Source of the DNA: a virus | DNA length: 44,873 nt | IMG/VR virus record: IMGVR_UViG_3300035661_000114 | Location: 1 to 44,873 of that record | Direction: 5' to 3' (one strand) | Part shown: in pieces, positions 6,143-15,900 of the stretch | Layout of the letters: each line of letters opens with the position of its first letter | Position numbering within the stretch: position 1 is the stretch's first letter | The notes under the pieces: generated by a model | Seen by the model: the letters and a program-made list of their open reading frames with translations, nothing else | What the model was told of the DNA's origin: nothing | Database searches by the model: none | Program-made: the position numbers and the translations under genes

Positions 6143-6348
6143 CTTCGTGTTGCCTTTCCTATTCGTCTAGTCGGTTCACCAACTCGTACCCTTGGTCGCC
6201 ACATTGCGCAGCGAGTCATCCCACAATCAACACATGCCCTACAGGTTATGACATTCTTTTTGTCAATATCGTAGCGATGTGTAATAGTCACTTTATTAAA
6301 GCTAAAGAGGTGTGATAGCGAATGAATTAACCTGTGTATGAATATCAT
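6133..6348 (-). CDS. Small Cys/Arg-rich protein in the lysis cassette
   Basis: This is a 71-residue ORF linked on both sides: it overlaps the holin-like gene by ATGA (6345-6348) and runs into the start of Rz. It contains CRACVDCGMTRC, a possible zinc-binding cluster, and a strongly basic tail (RVGEPTRRIGKATRR). Function unknown. The tight overlaps argue that it is translated. Confidence 0.55.
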   Translation of the reverse strand: MIFIHRLIHSLSHLFSFNKVTITHRYDIDKKNVITCRACVDCGMTRCAMWRPRVRVGEPTRRIGKATRRCS

Positions 6349-6686
6349 GCTGCACCTTTGTTGCTCACACTGTCGAAAGCATAGCCAGTAGTAATCGCTG
6401 CGAGAATTGAATTAACGCTTGTAATATCTAATGAACCCTTTTCAAGATACGACCACATCAAAGAAGGGTTAAGTAAATCTCCAAGGCCGGACGTGCAAGA
6501 GAACCACGCTGAACCAATTAGCAGGAGAAATGCTGCTGTACTCTTGCCTTGCTGATCGCCAAAGTAATAACCAAAAATATTTCCGCGAATGCGTTTGGTT
6601 TTTTTCATTTTTAACCAATGTGCTGTAGCGCCAATCATTTGAAAAGCAAACACAGACAGGAAAGAATACAGATTTATTTCGTTCAT
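6345..6686 (-). CDS. Holin candidate with about three membrane segments
   Basis: This 113-residue protein has hydrophobic segments at about 7-23 (YSFLSVFAFQMIGATAHW), about 50-68 (AAFLLLIGSAWFSC) and about 88-104 (SVNSILAAITTGYAFD), and a basic loop KKTKRIRGN. It sits immediately after the endolysin with an ATGA overlap and before the spanins, the usual holin position. Holins make the inner-membrane hole that releases the endolysin. The family is not one I can name, so the role is inferred from topology and place. Confidence 0.65.
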   Translation of the reverse strand: MNEINLYSFLSVFAFQMIGATAHWLKMKKTKRIRGNIFGYYFGDQQGKSTAAFLLLIGSAWFSCTSGLGDLLNPSLMWSYLEKGSLDITSVNSILAAITTGYAFDSVSNKGAA

Positions 6687-7075
6687 TTAGGTTTGCTCCA
6701 TAACATGTTTTGAAAATGAGCAGCTTCATAAAACCCCCACTTTTTATTACCATACCATTTAAGCCCCATAGCCTCGCCTATAGCCCCAGCGCGTTGATAG
6801 TTAGGATGCTCTGAATCACCAACATATTTACCATTAAAAATAACTCCAATGTCCCACGCCTCGGAAGCTGGCTTGCCGTTAGATAGAACTGCGTTATGGG
6901 CTGACTGTCCGAAATGCGCCCTTGATGCACCAGAGTTAAACGCAGCTTCTTGATCTGCTTCACCTCGGTCAGTGCAGACAATAAAAACTCCAAGGTTTTC
7001 AGTATCGCACTGCTTTTTAAATAATAGCCACTTGGCCTGCATTAATGGGCTAAGTTTTGATATATCGCGGCTCAT
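6683..7075 (-). CDS. Endolysin, M15-family peptidase (L-Ala-D-Glu type)
   Basis: This 130-residue enzyme is predicted to cut the stem peptide of peptidoglycan at lysis. The zinc site of the M15/VanY fold is visible: His60 in SAHN, Asp75 in AWDIG, and His120 in YEAAHFQ. The GQSAHN...PASEAWDIGV layout is that of phage M15 endolysins. There is no signal peptide, so release would depend on a holin. The start at 7075 is chosen because it overlaps the stop of the upstream gene as ATGA; the frame is open eight codons further upstream. Confidence 0.88.
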   Translation of the reverse strand: MSRDISKLSPLMQAKWLLFKKQCDTENLGVFIVCTDRGEADQEAAFNSGASRAHFGQSAHNAVLSNGKPASEAWDIGVIFNGKYVGDSEHPNYQRAGAIGEAMGLKWYGNKKWGFYEAAHFQNMLWSKPK

Positions 7076-7383
7076 AACTTGCCTATCACTTTCTCGCACT
7101 TCGATTGTAAAACTGACACATGAGTTTCGGTTGCTCGGATACGATTATATATCTCACCAAGTCCTCTAATCTGCTCAGTGTGTGCTAATTGGATAGCCTT
7201 AATAGTGATAATCTCACCCGTTAAATCTTTGTCGATCTTGAGCATTGTGGAATTCAAGTCAAGAACAGTGGCATTAAGTTTGTCGAACTGTTGCAAAATT
7301 CTATAAAGAAAGAATGCGACAAGTGTAAATAATGCAGGCACAAGCCATCCGGCAGTTGCGGATTCAAGAGCGTTTAAGATCAT
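7072..7383 (-). CDS. Membrane-anchored coiled-coil protein at the head of the lysis cassette
   Basis: This 103-residue protein has one N-terminal membrane segment (about residues 12-29, GWLVPALFTLVAFFLYRI) and a long charged helix after it (FDKLNATVLDLNSTMLK onwards) that predicts a coiled coil. The ATG has GGGGTGAAATC upstream. The topology resembles small holin-like or antiholin-like phage membrane proteins. Its overlap with the endolysin supports a role in lysis control, but a choice between holin, antiholin and accessory protein cannot be made here. Confidence 0.7.
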   Translation of the reverse strand: MILNALESATAGWLVPALFTLVAFFLYRILQQFDKLNATVLDLNSTMLKIDKDLTGEIITIKAIQLAHTEQIRGLGEIYNRIRATETHVSVLQSKCEKVIGKL

Positions 7384-7416
7384 GATTTCACCCCTAGTCT
7401 TGGGTCGTCGGGTGCG

Positions 7417-7432
7417 CCGAATAACGCTTCGG
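7417..7432 (-). other. Intergenic hairpin between coil protein and lysis cassette
   Basis: CCGAA, a 6-nt loop and TTCGG form a perfect 5-bp stem just after the stop of the 192-residue gene and about 34 nt before the lysis cassette ATG. No U-tract follows in either direction, so it is not an intrinsic terminator. It could protect or process the mRNA. Confidence 0.35.
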
Positions 7433-7434
7433 AA

Positions 7435-8013
7435 TTACTTAAGTTCAATACAGAGAGGATCATTGCTTACTCCTAATAGTTTTGCTTCTTGTGGGATTAA
7501 ACCAATCTGTTGCAGTGCTTTAAACGAAAAAGGATTGCTCATCGCATTGTGCAGCTTTGCTGGACTTGGACGCCCTGTAGCAATAATCTCAGCTTGAATC
7601 TCTTTTGCCACAACTGCGGTAAACTCGTTAGCTGCGTTGACTTCATACATCTGTTCATCGGTATAACCTTGTATGCGAGTAGGTTCTACAATAGCGTATA
7701 ACTCAGCAAGTATGCGTTTAATCATTTCGATCTCTTCTCGGCACTGCGCGAAGTTTTCTACTGCTTCCTCGTGAAAGGATTCGTCCTCCAAGATTTCAGC
7801 CTCAATTCTTAATATCACATGAAGAAGTCCACCTATTTCTTTTAGATGTTTTAGTTCTTCAATCTTGGCTTGATATTTAAGTTTTCCTACCTGTTCTAAT
7901 TTAGCTGCACGAATGCGTCCTTTTAGAAATCCATTGAGCGTTTGAATCTTAGCCCATGCTGTCTCGCCTTGAACTTGATAGCGATAATTAAACTCAGAAT
8001 TTAATTTACTCAT
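7435..8013 (-). CDS. Helical protein downstream of tail fibre, possible fibre chaperone
   Basis: This 192-residue, mostly helical protein has Glu/Lys-rich segments between residues 30 and 125 (for example YQAKIEELKHLKEIGG and EEIEMIKRILAELYAIVEP). The ATG overlaps the stop of the propeller-like gene as ATGA. A gene directly after fibre genes and before lysis genes is often a fibre-assembly chaperone, but no known chaperone motif is visible and a structural role is equally possible. Function therefore open. Confidence 0.65.
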   Translation of the reverse strand: MSKLNSEFNYRYQVQGETAWAKIQTLNGFLKGRIRAAKLEQVGKLKYQAKIEELKHLKEIGGLLHVILRIEAEILEDESFHEEAVENFAQCREEIEMIKRILAELYAIVEPTRIQGYTDEQMYEVNAANEFTAVVAKEIQAEIIATGRPSPAKLHNAMSNPFSFKALQQIGLIPQEAKLLGVSNDPLCIELK

Positions 8014-8921
8014 GATGAGTATCCTGCCGCAGCTAGTGAGGCCCTAACTGTACCAACACCTGTTACGTCTGCTGAAACAACTCCTGTATTTGAAACTAAG
8101 TTAGTAAGTGAGACGATGGTGCTTGCATTGAATCCATAGCCGAAGATGGCTTTATCACCACCATATCCTGCTGCAGCTAGTTGAGTCCTGCCTGTACCAA
8201 CACCTGTTACGTCTGCTGAAACAACTCCTGTGTTTGAAACTAAGTTAGTCATTGAGACGTAGGTGGAGGTTCCAACGAGTCCATAGCCGAAGATGGCTTT
8301 ATCACCACCATATCCTGCTGCAGCCGGTGCGCCCCTAGCTGTACCAACACCTGTTACGTCTGCTGAAACAACTCCTGTGTTTGAAACTAAGTTAGTCATT
8401 GACAGGGCGGGGCCAGTGGTTCCATAACCAAAAATGGCTTTATCCCCGCCATATCCTGCTGCAGCCAGTGTGTTCCTAGCTGTACCAACACCTGTTACGT
8501 CTGCTGAAACAACTCCTGTGTTTGAAACTAAGTTAGTAAGTGAGAGGGAGACTCCATTTGCTCCATAGCCGAAGATGGCTTTATCACCACCATATCCTGC
8601 TGCAGCCAGTGCGCCCCTAGCTGTACCAACACCTGTTACGTCTGCTGAAACAACTCCTGTGCTTGAAACTAAGTTAGCCACTGAGAAGTAGGTGCTTCCA
8701 GTGTACCCGTAACTGAAAATGGCTTTATCACCACCATATCTTGCTGCAGCTATATCGCTCCTAGCTGTACCAACACCTGTTACGTCTGCTGAAACAACTC
8801 CTAGGCTTGAAACTAAGTTAGTCATTGAGAAGTAGCCTGCATTGTACCCGTAACCGAAAATGGCTTTGGCACCGGCAGGCGCTGATGAGGCTAAAAATAA
8901 ACAAATAGCCCCAACTATCAT
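8010..8921 (-). CDS. Six-repeat, propeller-like receptor-binding candidate
   Basis: This 303-residue protein consists of six tandem units of about 47-49 residues. Each has the frame GYGGDKAIFGYG, then a variable 6-9 residue stretch, then TNLVSNTGVVSADVTGVGT, then a short variable stretch before the next AAAGYGG. Six short beta-rich repeats with GG-D pairs suggest a six-bladed propeller, kelch-like in style. Variation is confined to two loops per unit. The first 18 residues (MIVGAICLFLASSAPAGA) look like a signal peptide or a hydrophobic lead. It overlaps the fibre gene upstream (ATGA) and is probably a tip or host-recognition protein. Confidence 0.75.
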   Translation of the reverse strand: MIVGAICLFLASSAPAGAKAIFGYGYNAGYFSMTNLVSSLGVVSADVTGVGTARSDIAAARYGGDKAIFSYGYTGSTYFSVANLVSSTGVVSADVTGVGTARGALAAAGYGGDKAIFGYGANGVSLSLTNLVSNTGVVSADVTGVGTARNTLAAAGYGGDKAIFGYGTTGPALSMTNLVSNTGVVSADVTGVGTARGAPAAAGYGGDKAIFGYGLVGTSTYVSMTNLVSNTGVVSADVTGVGTGRTQLAAAGYGGDKAIFGYGFNASTIVSLTNLVSNTGVVSADVTGVGTVRASLAAAGYSS

Positions 8922-9688
8922 TTCGTATCCTTAACAAGGCTGCACGTCGCCCGTGACGCAGACTCAACATAATACATAAATACATCAACCGCACCGACTG
9001 TTGCCGTTAATGTTGGTACTGCGCCTCCGGCAAACTTCCAAAAAGCGTTGTAAGCCAGCGTCCGTGCCGCCGCGCCCTGCGTAATTACAATCACACCAGA
9101 CTGCCCCGCAACTGCATTTGTCGGCGCGGCCAGTGTCGTGTTCTCACTCGTGGTATGGGTCAAGTTATTTGCTAAAGAAAGATCAATGGCAATTGAAGCC
9201 GCAGATGATGTTAGTGCGACTGGCGTACCGCGCTGTGCCTTCGTGAAACTATTCACAGTCGCCAGAAAAGTCGCTTTGAGATTCGCCCAAGAAAGGCTCT
9301 TTATAACTCCGGCAGCAGCACTGTCAGAAATACCAATGAGATCAGCATCAACGGGGGTAGCCTTAACTGTAGCTGCAACCACATTGGTTGCGTAATTTGC
9401 CTGAGCCAGAGTAGCTTTCTCAGTATCAAGTTCATTAAGAGCTGCTTGAACCGTGGTCGCGGCTATATTACCTGCGGGTGTATTTACAACGTCGGCAGCT
9501 TGAATAAATACTGCCTCAATAAGAGCGCCGGTGGAATTGATGCGCAGGATTCTTAATTGAGATCCAGAAAGTGTTGGGAATTTATTGAACCCGGCTTCGA
9601 TAGCAGCGAATTCAGAACGGGCTGAAGCAGAGTCACCATTGGCGCTATAGCCGGGATAACCTGAATTGACATAAAAGGAATTGCTCAT
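8918..9688 (-). CDS. Tail fibre or spike protein, 256 residues
   Basis: The N-terminus (SNSFYVNSGYPGYSANGDSA, then SARSEFAAIEAGFNKFPTL) is the kind of virion-attachment segment seen in podovirus tail fibres. Residues ~75-130 hold a helical repeat (AATTVQAALNELDTEKATLA) and the rest is a beta-rich Ala/Thr/Val domain ending ATVGAVDVFMYYVESAS, a C-terminal motif common in phage tail proteins. The ATG follows TGGAGAACGC. It is the first gene behind the promoter at 9740-9767 and overlaps the propeller-like gene, so the two are probably made together. Confidence 0.8.
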   Translation of the reverse strand: MSNSFYVNSGYPGYSANGDSASARSEFAAIEAGFNKFPTLSGSQLRILRINSTGALIEAVFIQAADVVNTPAGNIAATTVQAALNELDTEKATLAQANYATNVVAATVKATPVDADLIGISDSAAAGVIKSLSWANLKATFLATVNSFTKAQRGTPVALTSSAASIAIDLSLANNLTHTTSENTTLAAPTNAVAGQSGVIVITQGAAARTLAYNAFWKFAGGAVPTLTATVGAVDVFMYYVESASRATCSLVKDTK

Positions 9689-9692
9689 GCGT

Positions 9693-9707
9693 TCTCCATC
9701 TGCGGGA
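9693..9707 (-). promoter_or_regulatory. Conserved leader box containing the fibre gene Shine-Dalgarno
   Basis: On the - strand this reads TCCCGCAGATGGAGA. Closely related boxes stand at the same place before three other late transcription-unit heads: TTCCCGTAGATGGAGA (21943-21957), CTCCCGCAGAAGGATA (35727-35741) and ATCCCTTCGAAGGAA (41433-41447). The UCC at the left can pair with the GGA of the Shine-Dalgarno, so the box may form a weak second hairpin over the ribosome site. Confidence 0.5.
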
Positions 9708-9712
9708 TTGCG

Positions 9713-9727
9713 CTGTCATCACGACAG
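9713..9727 (-). promoter_or_regulatory. Leader hairpin with GTGAT loop before the fibre/lysis block
   Basis: On the - strand CTGTC, loop GTGAT, GACAG: a perfect 5-bp stem about 25 nt before the fibre ATG and about 13 nt after the -10 box at 9740-9745. The same GTGAT loop with a different stem occurs at 35767-35779 and 41451-41465, and GAGAT at 21962-21978. On the + strand the same stem is followed by GGCTTTTTATT and could also act as a weak intrinsic terminator for rightward transcripts. Confidence 0.6.
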
Positions 9728-9739
9728 GGCTTTTTATTG

Positions 9740-9767
9740 ATTGTAGTTAAATTTTAATAACTTGCAA
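9740..9767 (-). promoter_or_regulatory. Late promoter P5 (fibre and lysis block)
   Basis: On the - strand TTGCAA (9762-9767), a 16-nt spacer and TACAAT (9740-9745), continuing as CA. It differs from its four sisters only in having AAC rather than GAC before TACAAT. It stands in the gap between the fibre gene and the end of the polyvalent protein gene and would transcribe 9688 to 5681. Confidence 0.75.
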
Positions 9768-9823
9768 CAATTTACTTCGTTATATCATACTAGGATTAAC
9801 CAACTTGTAAATAGGAGCAAATC

Positions 9824-9928
9824 ATGGGCGAATTAAGCAAAGTATTGCTATTTCTATTTTGGGGCTTTTCCGCCATATCCTTTATTGGAACAATAATCTG
9901 GCAAATAATCATGGCTGTATTCTACTAA
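9824..9928 (+). CDS. Small single-pass membrane protein on the opposite strand
   Basis: This is a 34-residue ORF (MGELSKVLLFLFWGFSAISF, then IGTIIWQIIMAVFY) with AGGAG six nt before its ATG. Nearly the whole sequence is hydrophobic and would form one or two membrane-spanning turns. It is the only + strand gene candidate within the leftward late region, lying between the fibre block and the polyvalent gene, and its 3' end overlaps the end of the latter by 20 nt. A poor promoter-like pair (TTGCAA at 9762, TATCAT at 9783, 15-nt spacing) lies upstream. Function unknown. Confidence 0.55.
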   Translation: MGELSKVLLFLFWGFSAISFIGTIIWQIIMAVFY

Positions 9929-12900
9929 CCTTGTCGTAATGCTCGTTGAAGTTCTGCATAATCATGGTTATTCGTTCCTCAATACGTTTGACCACTTCTT
10001 TCTTACCTCCTTGTTCAATCAGCTTGCGCTTATCTGAGCGTAGCTTCCTAAGTTCTTTATCAACATTTTTTGCCTCGCTTATCATGCGATATTCACGGTT
10101 CTCAAGCTTGAACTTATCTATAGGCAGCCTGTCTTTCATGCGGCCTTCAAGACCAGCTTCAACCTCTTGAACATGGGCAAGGTTTGAGTAAAACTTTCCG
10201 CTCTGGCCGGCTTGTGAGTTTGCATCACCATAGAATCGGCCAAGAATAGGGCGTTTATACAATGGCAGGTCTTCACCTGTAAATAATGATACGATAGCCT
10301 GCTCAACCTTTGAGCCTTCGCGCCACACACCGCCACCCAACTGACCACCAAGGTAATCAATCTGATCCGCCGTAGGACTTAACCCACCTCGCGTGTATTT
10401 GTCGCCAAATGTAAGCGTATTAATTCCTTCGGCAATCAACTTCCCAAGCTTTGTGGATGTGTCTTTATTATTTAAGAACCCAGGCTCAGTTTTATTGAAG
10501 CTAACATTTGCAATTGGCCTATTGTTCCAGTCTTTGTTTGAAGACAGTGCCTCAAGCGGATCGAGTGCCGTAGGAGTAATTGTTTGCATTGAAAATCCAG
10601 TGCTGCCAAGCGGGTTAAATGTATTAACTATGGTTGATAGCATATTTACTACAGTTTTCCCTGTGTTTTTGAACCCGCCAATTGCCCATTGGGTTGGAAT
10701 GCGACCCATGTTTGGTAGCACGCTAAAACCTAGAGGCATAGGGATAGAGATATATTTCTTATTGCCAGTTGGGATAATCAAGCTTTTCTCTCGCACAAAC
10801 TCTGGCGGCTCATCATCATCAAACCCAGCGGCAGCAAGCATTACAGCCTGCATTGCGCCTAGCAGTATCCCGCCATAAACAACTTTCTTGCCGGTTGAAT
10901 TAAGGCGCAGCGTCTTAATATCGCCCTTGTCCATATCGAATATAGTCTGCCCGATACGCGCAGTACCTTGAACGGCAGCATTAAAGAATGCGAATAACGC
11001 ACCAGCTTGTTGGCCTACAGCTCCCTTCCTATTAAAATTTATAGTTATGTTCTTAGCCAAGCTTGCAGCTTCTGCTTTTGTCAGGCCATTATCAATAGCT
11101 ACCTTGTAAACAGAAAGGCGTGTTGCACCTTCTAGCGTCTGGTTATAGTCAGATAGCCAATCAAATATCGGTGCTGCCAAGTCTTGGGCAACAGTCATCG
11201 GAACTTTAAGAGCGCCACCAGCAGTGAATACTTTACCCCATTTACTCTTAACCCAATTATGCGGATCAAGTTCATGCTCAATAGCTTTTGCCCTGTCTGC
11301 GCTATTAGCAAACATATCACGGTAGCCGGTCATGCCGCCCTCATCCTGCAACTCTTCCCATAATTTTGCATTGGCAGCATTGTTTTTTGTGGAAAACATA
11401 TTTAATACTGGGGCTAACCTACTTTCCTTCCCCTTTGTCGCCAGTCTAGATGAAAGATAAATTCCCTTGATCATTTCTGGAATCTGTTTCGCAACTTCCG
11501 CCTTATGGTCTTTTAGTGGCGTATTGTCCAGGTTGATCAACATGTCCTGAATATCGCGGGTAATATTTGTCAGCCCAAATACAGGGTTATATTGCGTATT
11601 CACTGACGCGAAGTAGCGGGTGATAGTAGCTGACACAGCGAGCACTCCATTTAGACCGGCAGCATCAAGGTTTTTCATTGCCTCGGCCATGCGCATAGCG
11701 CGTTCATCATGCTCGTTAAATATCACTGCCTTTTCAACTACCTTGCCTTTTACAACCACTTTTGCCGTGATTACATTAGGCATGTTTTTATACATGTTGT
11801 TTATGTGGTCTTCGACAAGTCCAGTTTTTTCATTGAATACTTGCTCTGGCAAGTTCTTAGTTGTCCAGAAATCAGCATTTGGATTAAGCTCTACCAGCTC
11901 AACAAGTGCTTTAGACACCGCATTCTTTTCGCCGCGAGTAATCGCCTTCTCGCGCTGCAAGGCAATGTTTGCCAGAATATCTACGACTTTTGCAGTCGAA
12001 CCTGTACGGTGCTTTACTTCCTTGCCTTTGATTGAAAACCCTTGCCCAACACCCATACCGCCATCGTGATCCTCGCGCATCAACGGTACATAGTGATCAA
12101 ACATTCCCGCCCAACCATCAGCCTGGGCTTGCGACACAAGGCCATATTCAACATAGAGTTTACGGGTTTTTTCAAGAATAGCATCAACGCGCTTTGCAAC
12201 ACCTTCAAGCCGATTCTTTTGTTCTGCGCTGAGTGATTTAAAATAATCCTTTGCTTGCTGGTCAGTCATACCAGAGCCGCCATCCTGTATATCTGGATTG
12301 CGGTCAGCAATAAGCATATTTGCTTCTTCAGCGTGTCGTGCGTGAAGGTACTGGTCAATATCCGCAACACTTATTTTGCGCATTCTCATTTCATCAATGA
12401 GTGGCTTAAGTTCTGTTTTTGCGAAGTCTTCAGTGCGCTTGGCAGCTCTGCCGTGGAATAATTCCTCTTTGTCGTAAGGGTTTGAATCCGCATCAATCAG
12501 GCCAACATTTTTAATCTCTTCGACAATACGCTTCATATCAACGTGCTTGTCTTGCAGCTTGTAGATTAAATTATCAAGCTGTGTTGGCTCTGGTGCTTCC
12601 CATGATGGATTGTTTGCAATTGAATTTTGATTGCTTAACAGCGACTGTTGCGCCTTAGAGAACATTACTGCCCCACTGCGGCCAAGAATATTAGAGTCGT
12701 CACCAGTCTTTGCAGACCCACCAGTTGCTCTAGTCCAATATACACCCTCTTGATCTGTTCCCGCTGTAACCCTAGATACAGCATGAATCCTTGCTAGTAG
12801 AGTGCGTAATTGAATACCAGTTACATCTGTCATGCGTGTCCAGCTTGTGCCATCGCCATACTTCGCAACAGCGCCGTCCTTATCAGTAGCAAGTTCAGCC

Positions 12901-15900
12901 CAACCCTTTGACTCCATGTAAGCAAATAAGGACGAACCTTCTTTTGCTCCATGAATTAGAAGTTCACCGCTCTGTGAAATAGTGACAGTTAGGAATGGGT
13001 CTTTTGTCTTAATTCCGTCAGCAATAAATAGCATTGTGCGCTCATAAGGGGAGTTAGTATTTTCATACTCTTCCTTTGTGAGGATGTTGCCTGTTGCAAC
13101 ATTGTTATACTGGAATTTTACAGCGTAGCTTTTGATATGACCAAGTGGAGAATCAACATGATGTTCCCAAACTAGATGAGCATCATCATCTAGTCGTTCA
13201 ATGGGGGTAAGCCCTTCCTTATCCGCGATTGATCGCGCAATTCTATCCGACGTTTTTCGCAGGGATTCCACCGTCGCAGATTCCTCTGCGCTGTAGTTGT
13301 GCCCAAGGAATCCGCTGGCGGCAAGTCCACTATGCCACGCCGTCTCAAGAACTCTAAAGTTTTCATAATCTGATTTTCCTCCGTAAAGCTTTACGAGTCG
13401 ACCTATCCTATCACGTTTTTTCTTCTCTTCTCTAGTTAATTCCTCACCAGATTCAACTTTATCATTAAGAAACTCCCAGTCAATTTTATCTTGCTTGCTG
13501 AACAGCGGCATACCTTCGTTGATTACTTTGGCGCGTAGCTCTGGGGTGATGGTAACTATTTGCTGTGTCTGGTTTTGGTATGCGCTGCCATCCTTGTCAT
13601 TACTCGCGCCGACAGTATCCGATGCAATACTCTCAACCTTGCCTCCGCCAACCTTCTTCAATACCTCATTGGCAGCTTGTGGCACGATTTGGTCGTAGAA
13701 GGCTTTCATACCTTCGCCGCCAACTTTAAGGTCAAGCATAGTGTAATGTTTAATATCGCCGTTATTGATAGATTGCGCATCTTCAATAATTCTATTTGCC
13801 AATTCTTTTCCAACAACACCCTCTAATTCTTCTGGCTTAAATTCTCCGGCAAGTTCTCTCTCACCATCAATTTTTGTATATGTAATGCCAAAAGTTCCAG
13901 ATTCCCATTTCTTTGCGGATACACCTTTTACCTGCTTACTCAAGTTATAATGCCCCGCATTCTGCTCACCATTAGCCCATGCGATTACCTCATGGCCGTT
14001 CTCTACTGCGTGGGAAATAGCCTTCTTTAGGGCGAGTGATAGCCATGATTTTGTGTCGTTTACAAAAGGGGCGGATGGGACACCTGGCGTATTTGCTGTT
14101 GACGACACACCAGCTTTGGTCAGTTTAATAAGCTCATCTAGTCGCGCATATTCTGCTTGTGTTAATTGAGGGCCTGATGTTGCGCGACGATTTAATGCGG
14201 ACATTTCCTCCTTCATTGCATCAAGCTCTGACTTGTCTGCTGTCTTGGAAAACCCTTCCTTCTTGCCCTTCTGCCCCCAGTCAGATTGAATTTCCTGAAT
14301 GAACATAACCTTACGGCCTTGCGCATCAGTGCGAGTATCGAAGCGTAGGTGGGCTAGGATGTTTGGGGTGTCGTAGTGGGACGAGCTAAATGTATTAGGA
14401 CGCTGCTCGTTTCCAGTATTGGGGCGGTCTTTTTGCGCATTAAATACACGATTAATATGCGCTTCCTGCTCTTTGGTTAAGTCGCTATGCCAGCCAGAAT
14501 AACCAAGTGATTTTGCAACGCCATCCACTGTTAGGCCGTTAATTTGCTTTTCATTTATAGGCAACGTAATCAGCAACTCTCTGTAGTCAGAGCCGCCGGG
14601 TACAACGTAGGTGGCGAATTTTGGTACGCCATCTATTGACGATTCAGCCTCTCCAATTGTGGACATATAAATGTCAATAGAATCTTTTCTGCTGGTGCCT
14701 TGGGTAGAGAATACAGGCACATTATTATGCAAAACCACAATATCAAGCCCTGTTGCATAATCGTATCCAGGCAATTGCCGTCTTTGCTGTTCATCCAGAT
14801 TGCGGTATTCAGTTGTGGTTAATTCTTTGCGTAGGTCACGCCCAAGCATCACATCCTTAACCTGAACCCCATTAGCATCAAGGTATGCCAGAACATCATC
14901 CTTCGATACCTTGCCCTGCATGTTCAGCCAGTCGCCAATGCCCGTCCAGAATAGCTCGTCCTTCTTGATACCATTCTTTGCTGCATTAGACTCAAGCCAT
15001 GCTGCTACCTGCTTGCCATTGCTAAAAATCTTCTCAGGTGCATCGCGCATTACTTTACGCAATTGGCTGTAAAACTGTGATTGAGTATCCGCCTTGTACG
15101 TTCCTTCACGGTTAGCCTTGCCAAGTGTGCTAGGCGCACTTCTGGTCGCGCTCATTGCCATGGCTACAATATCAGTAGTCGAGAATGGCATATTGAAGCC
15201 AAGCTTGCGTAAAGCCTGTTTAAACCATGCAATGATTTTCTGTGAGATTGTTAGCTCTGGATGTTTTTCAATCAAGTAACCTGCTGCCTCTTCGGTTACA
15301 AGGTGAGATGCGGTATCTTTCGGAACACGGTTAAATGCCGCAATAACTTTTATACTCCCATCTTCCTTGAGTTTTTCAAGCTGCTTTAATATAGCCTGAA
15401 ATTCTTTATCAGAGCGGCCAAGTTGCAGCGCATGTAAGCCTATCTCATGGCCGATCAAGCCTTTGATATTGTCATCGGTTGAACTGATATTGTCAGCGAC
15501 AAGGTAGGTGTGCCCATCTTTAACGAACGCGAGAATGCGCCCGTCTTTAGAGTAGTGAATATCTGAATTGCTTGGGTCGAATTGCCCGTTGTTATCTGTG
15601 GCTGATTTAATCTGTGTAACCTTCCCAACAGTTACATATACAGTTGATGTAGGCAAGTCCTCATCGTTTACATTGTCATAAACATTACGAACAACAAGCC
15701 CATCATAACCTCTTCTACCTGCGATGTTTGATATGTTATCTATTGTCTTTCGTCCACCCTCAAAAGGAACTCTCATCCATTCCTCACCACCAGCATCAAT
15801 TTCAAGTGGGTTAGACATTTTTAGATAAATACCTTGCACAGTTGGATTATCTCCGCCGCTACTGCCTCCATCAAGACTATATGTTGTTGCAACATCCTTA

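Noticed and set aside
8010-8921. CRISPR-like array suggested by regularly spaced near-identical DNA segments
   Set aside because: Spacing of about 141-147 bp and conserved blocks far longer than CRISPR repeats; the whole stretch is an open frame encoding protein repeats.
8010-8921. Diversity-generating retroelement variable region
   Set aside because: No reverse transcriptase, no template repeat and no adenine-biased variation are visible in the window; variation lies between internal repeats.
8910-8930. Frameshifted single fibre gene made of the 256-residue and 303-residue products
   Set aside because: The first protein ends with a complete fibre-type C-terminal motif and the second starts at an ATGA overlap like its neighbours; two separate proteins are simpler.
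9710-9735. Intrinsic terminator on the + strand (5-bp stem, then GGCTTTTTATT)
   Set aside because: No + strand gene ends upstream, and the same stem fits the leader hairpin set on the - strand. Kept only as a secondary possibility.
10393-10878. 161-residue ORF on the + strand inside the polyvalent gene
   Set aside because: No ribosome site or neighbours on that strand; the opposite frame continues in a conserved polyvalent domain.
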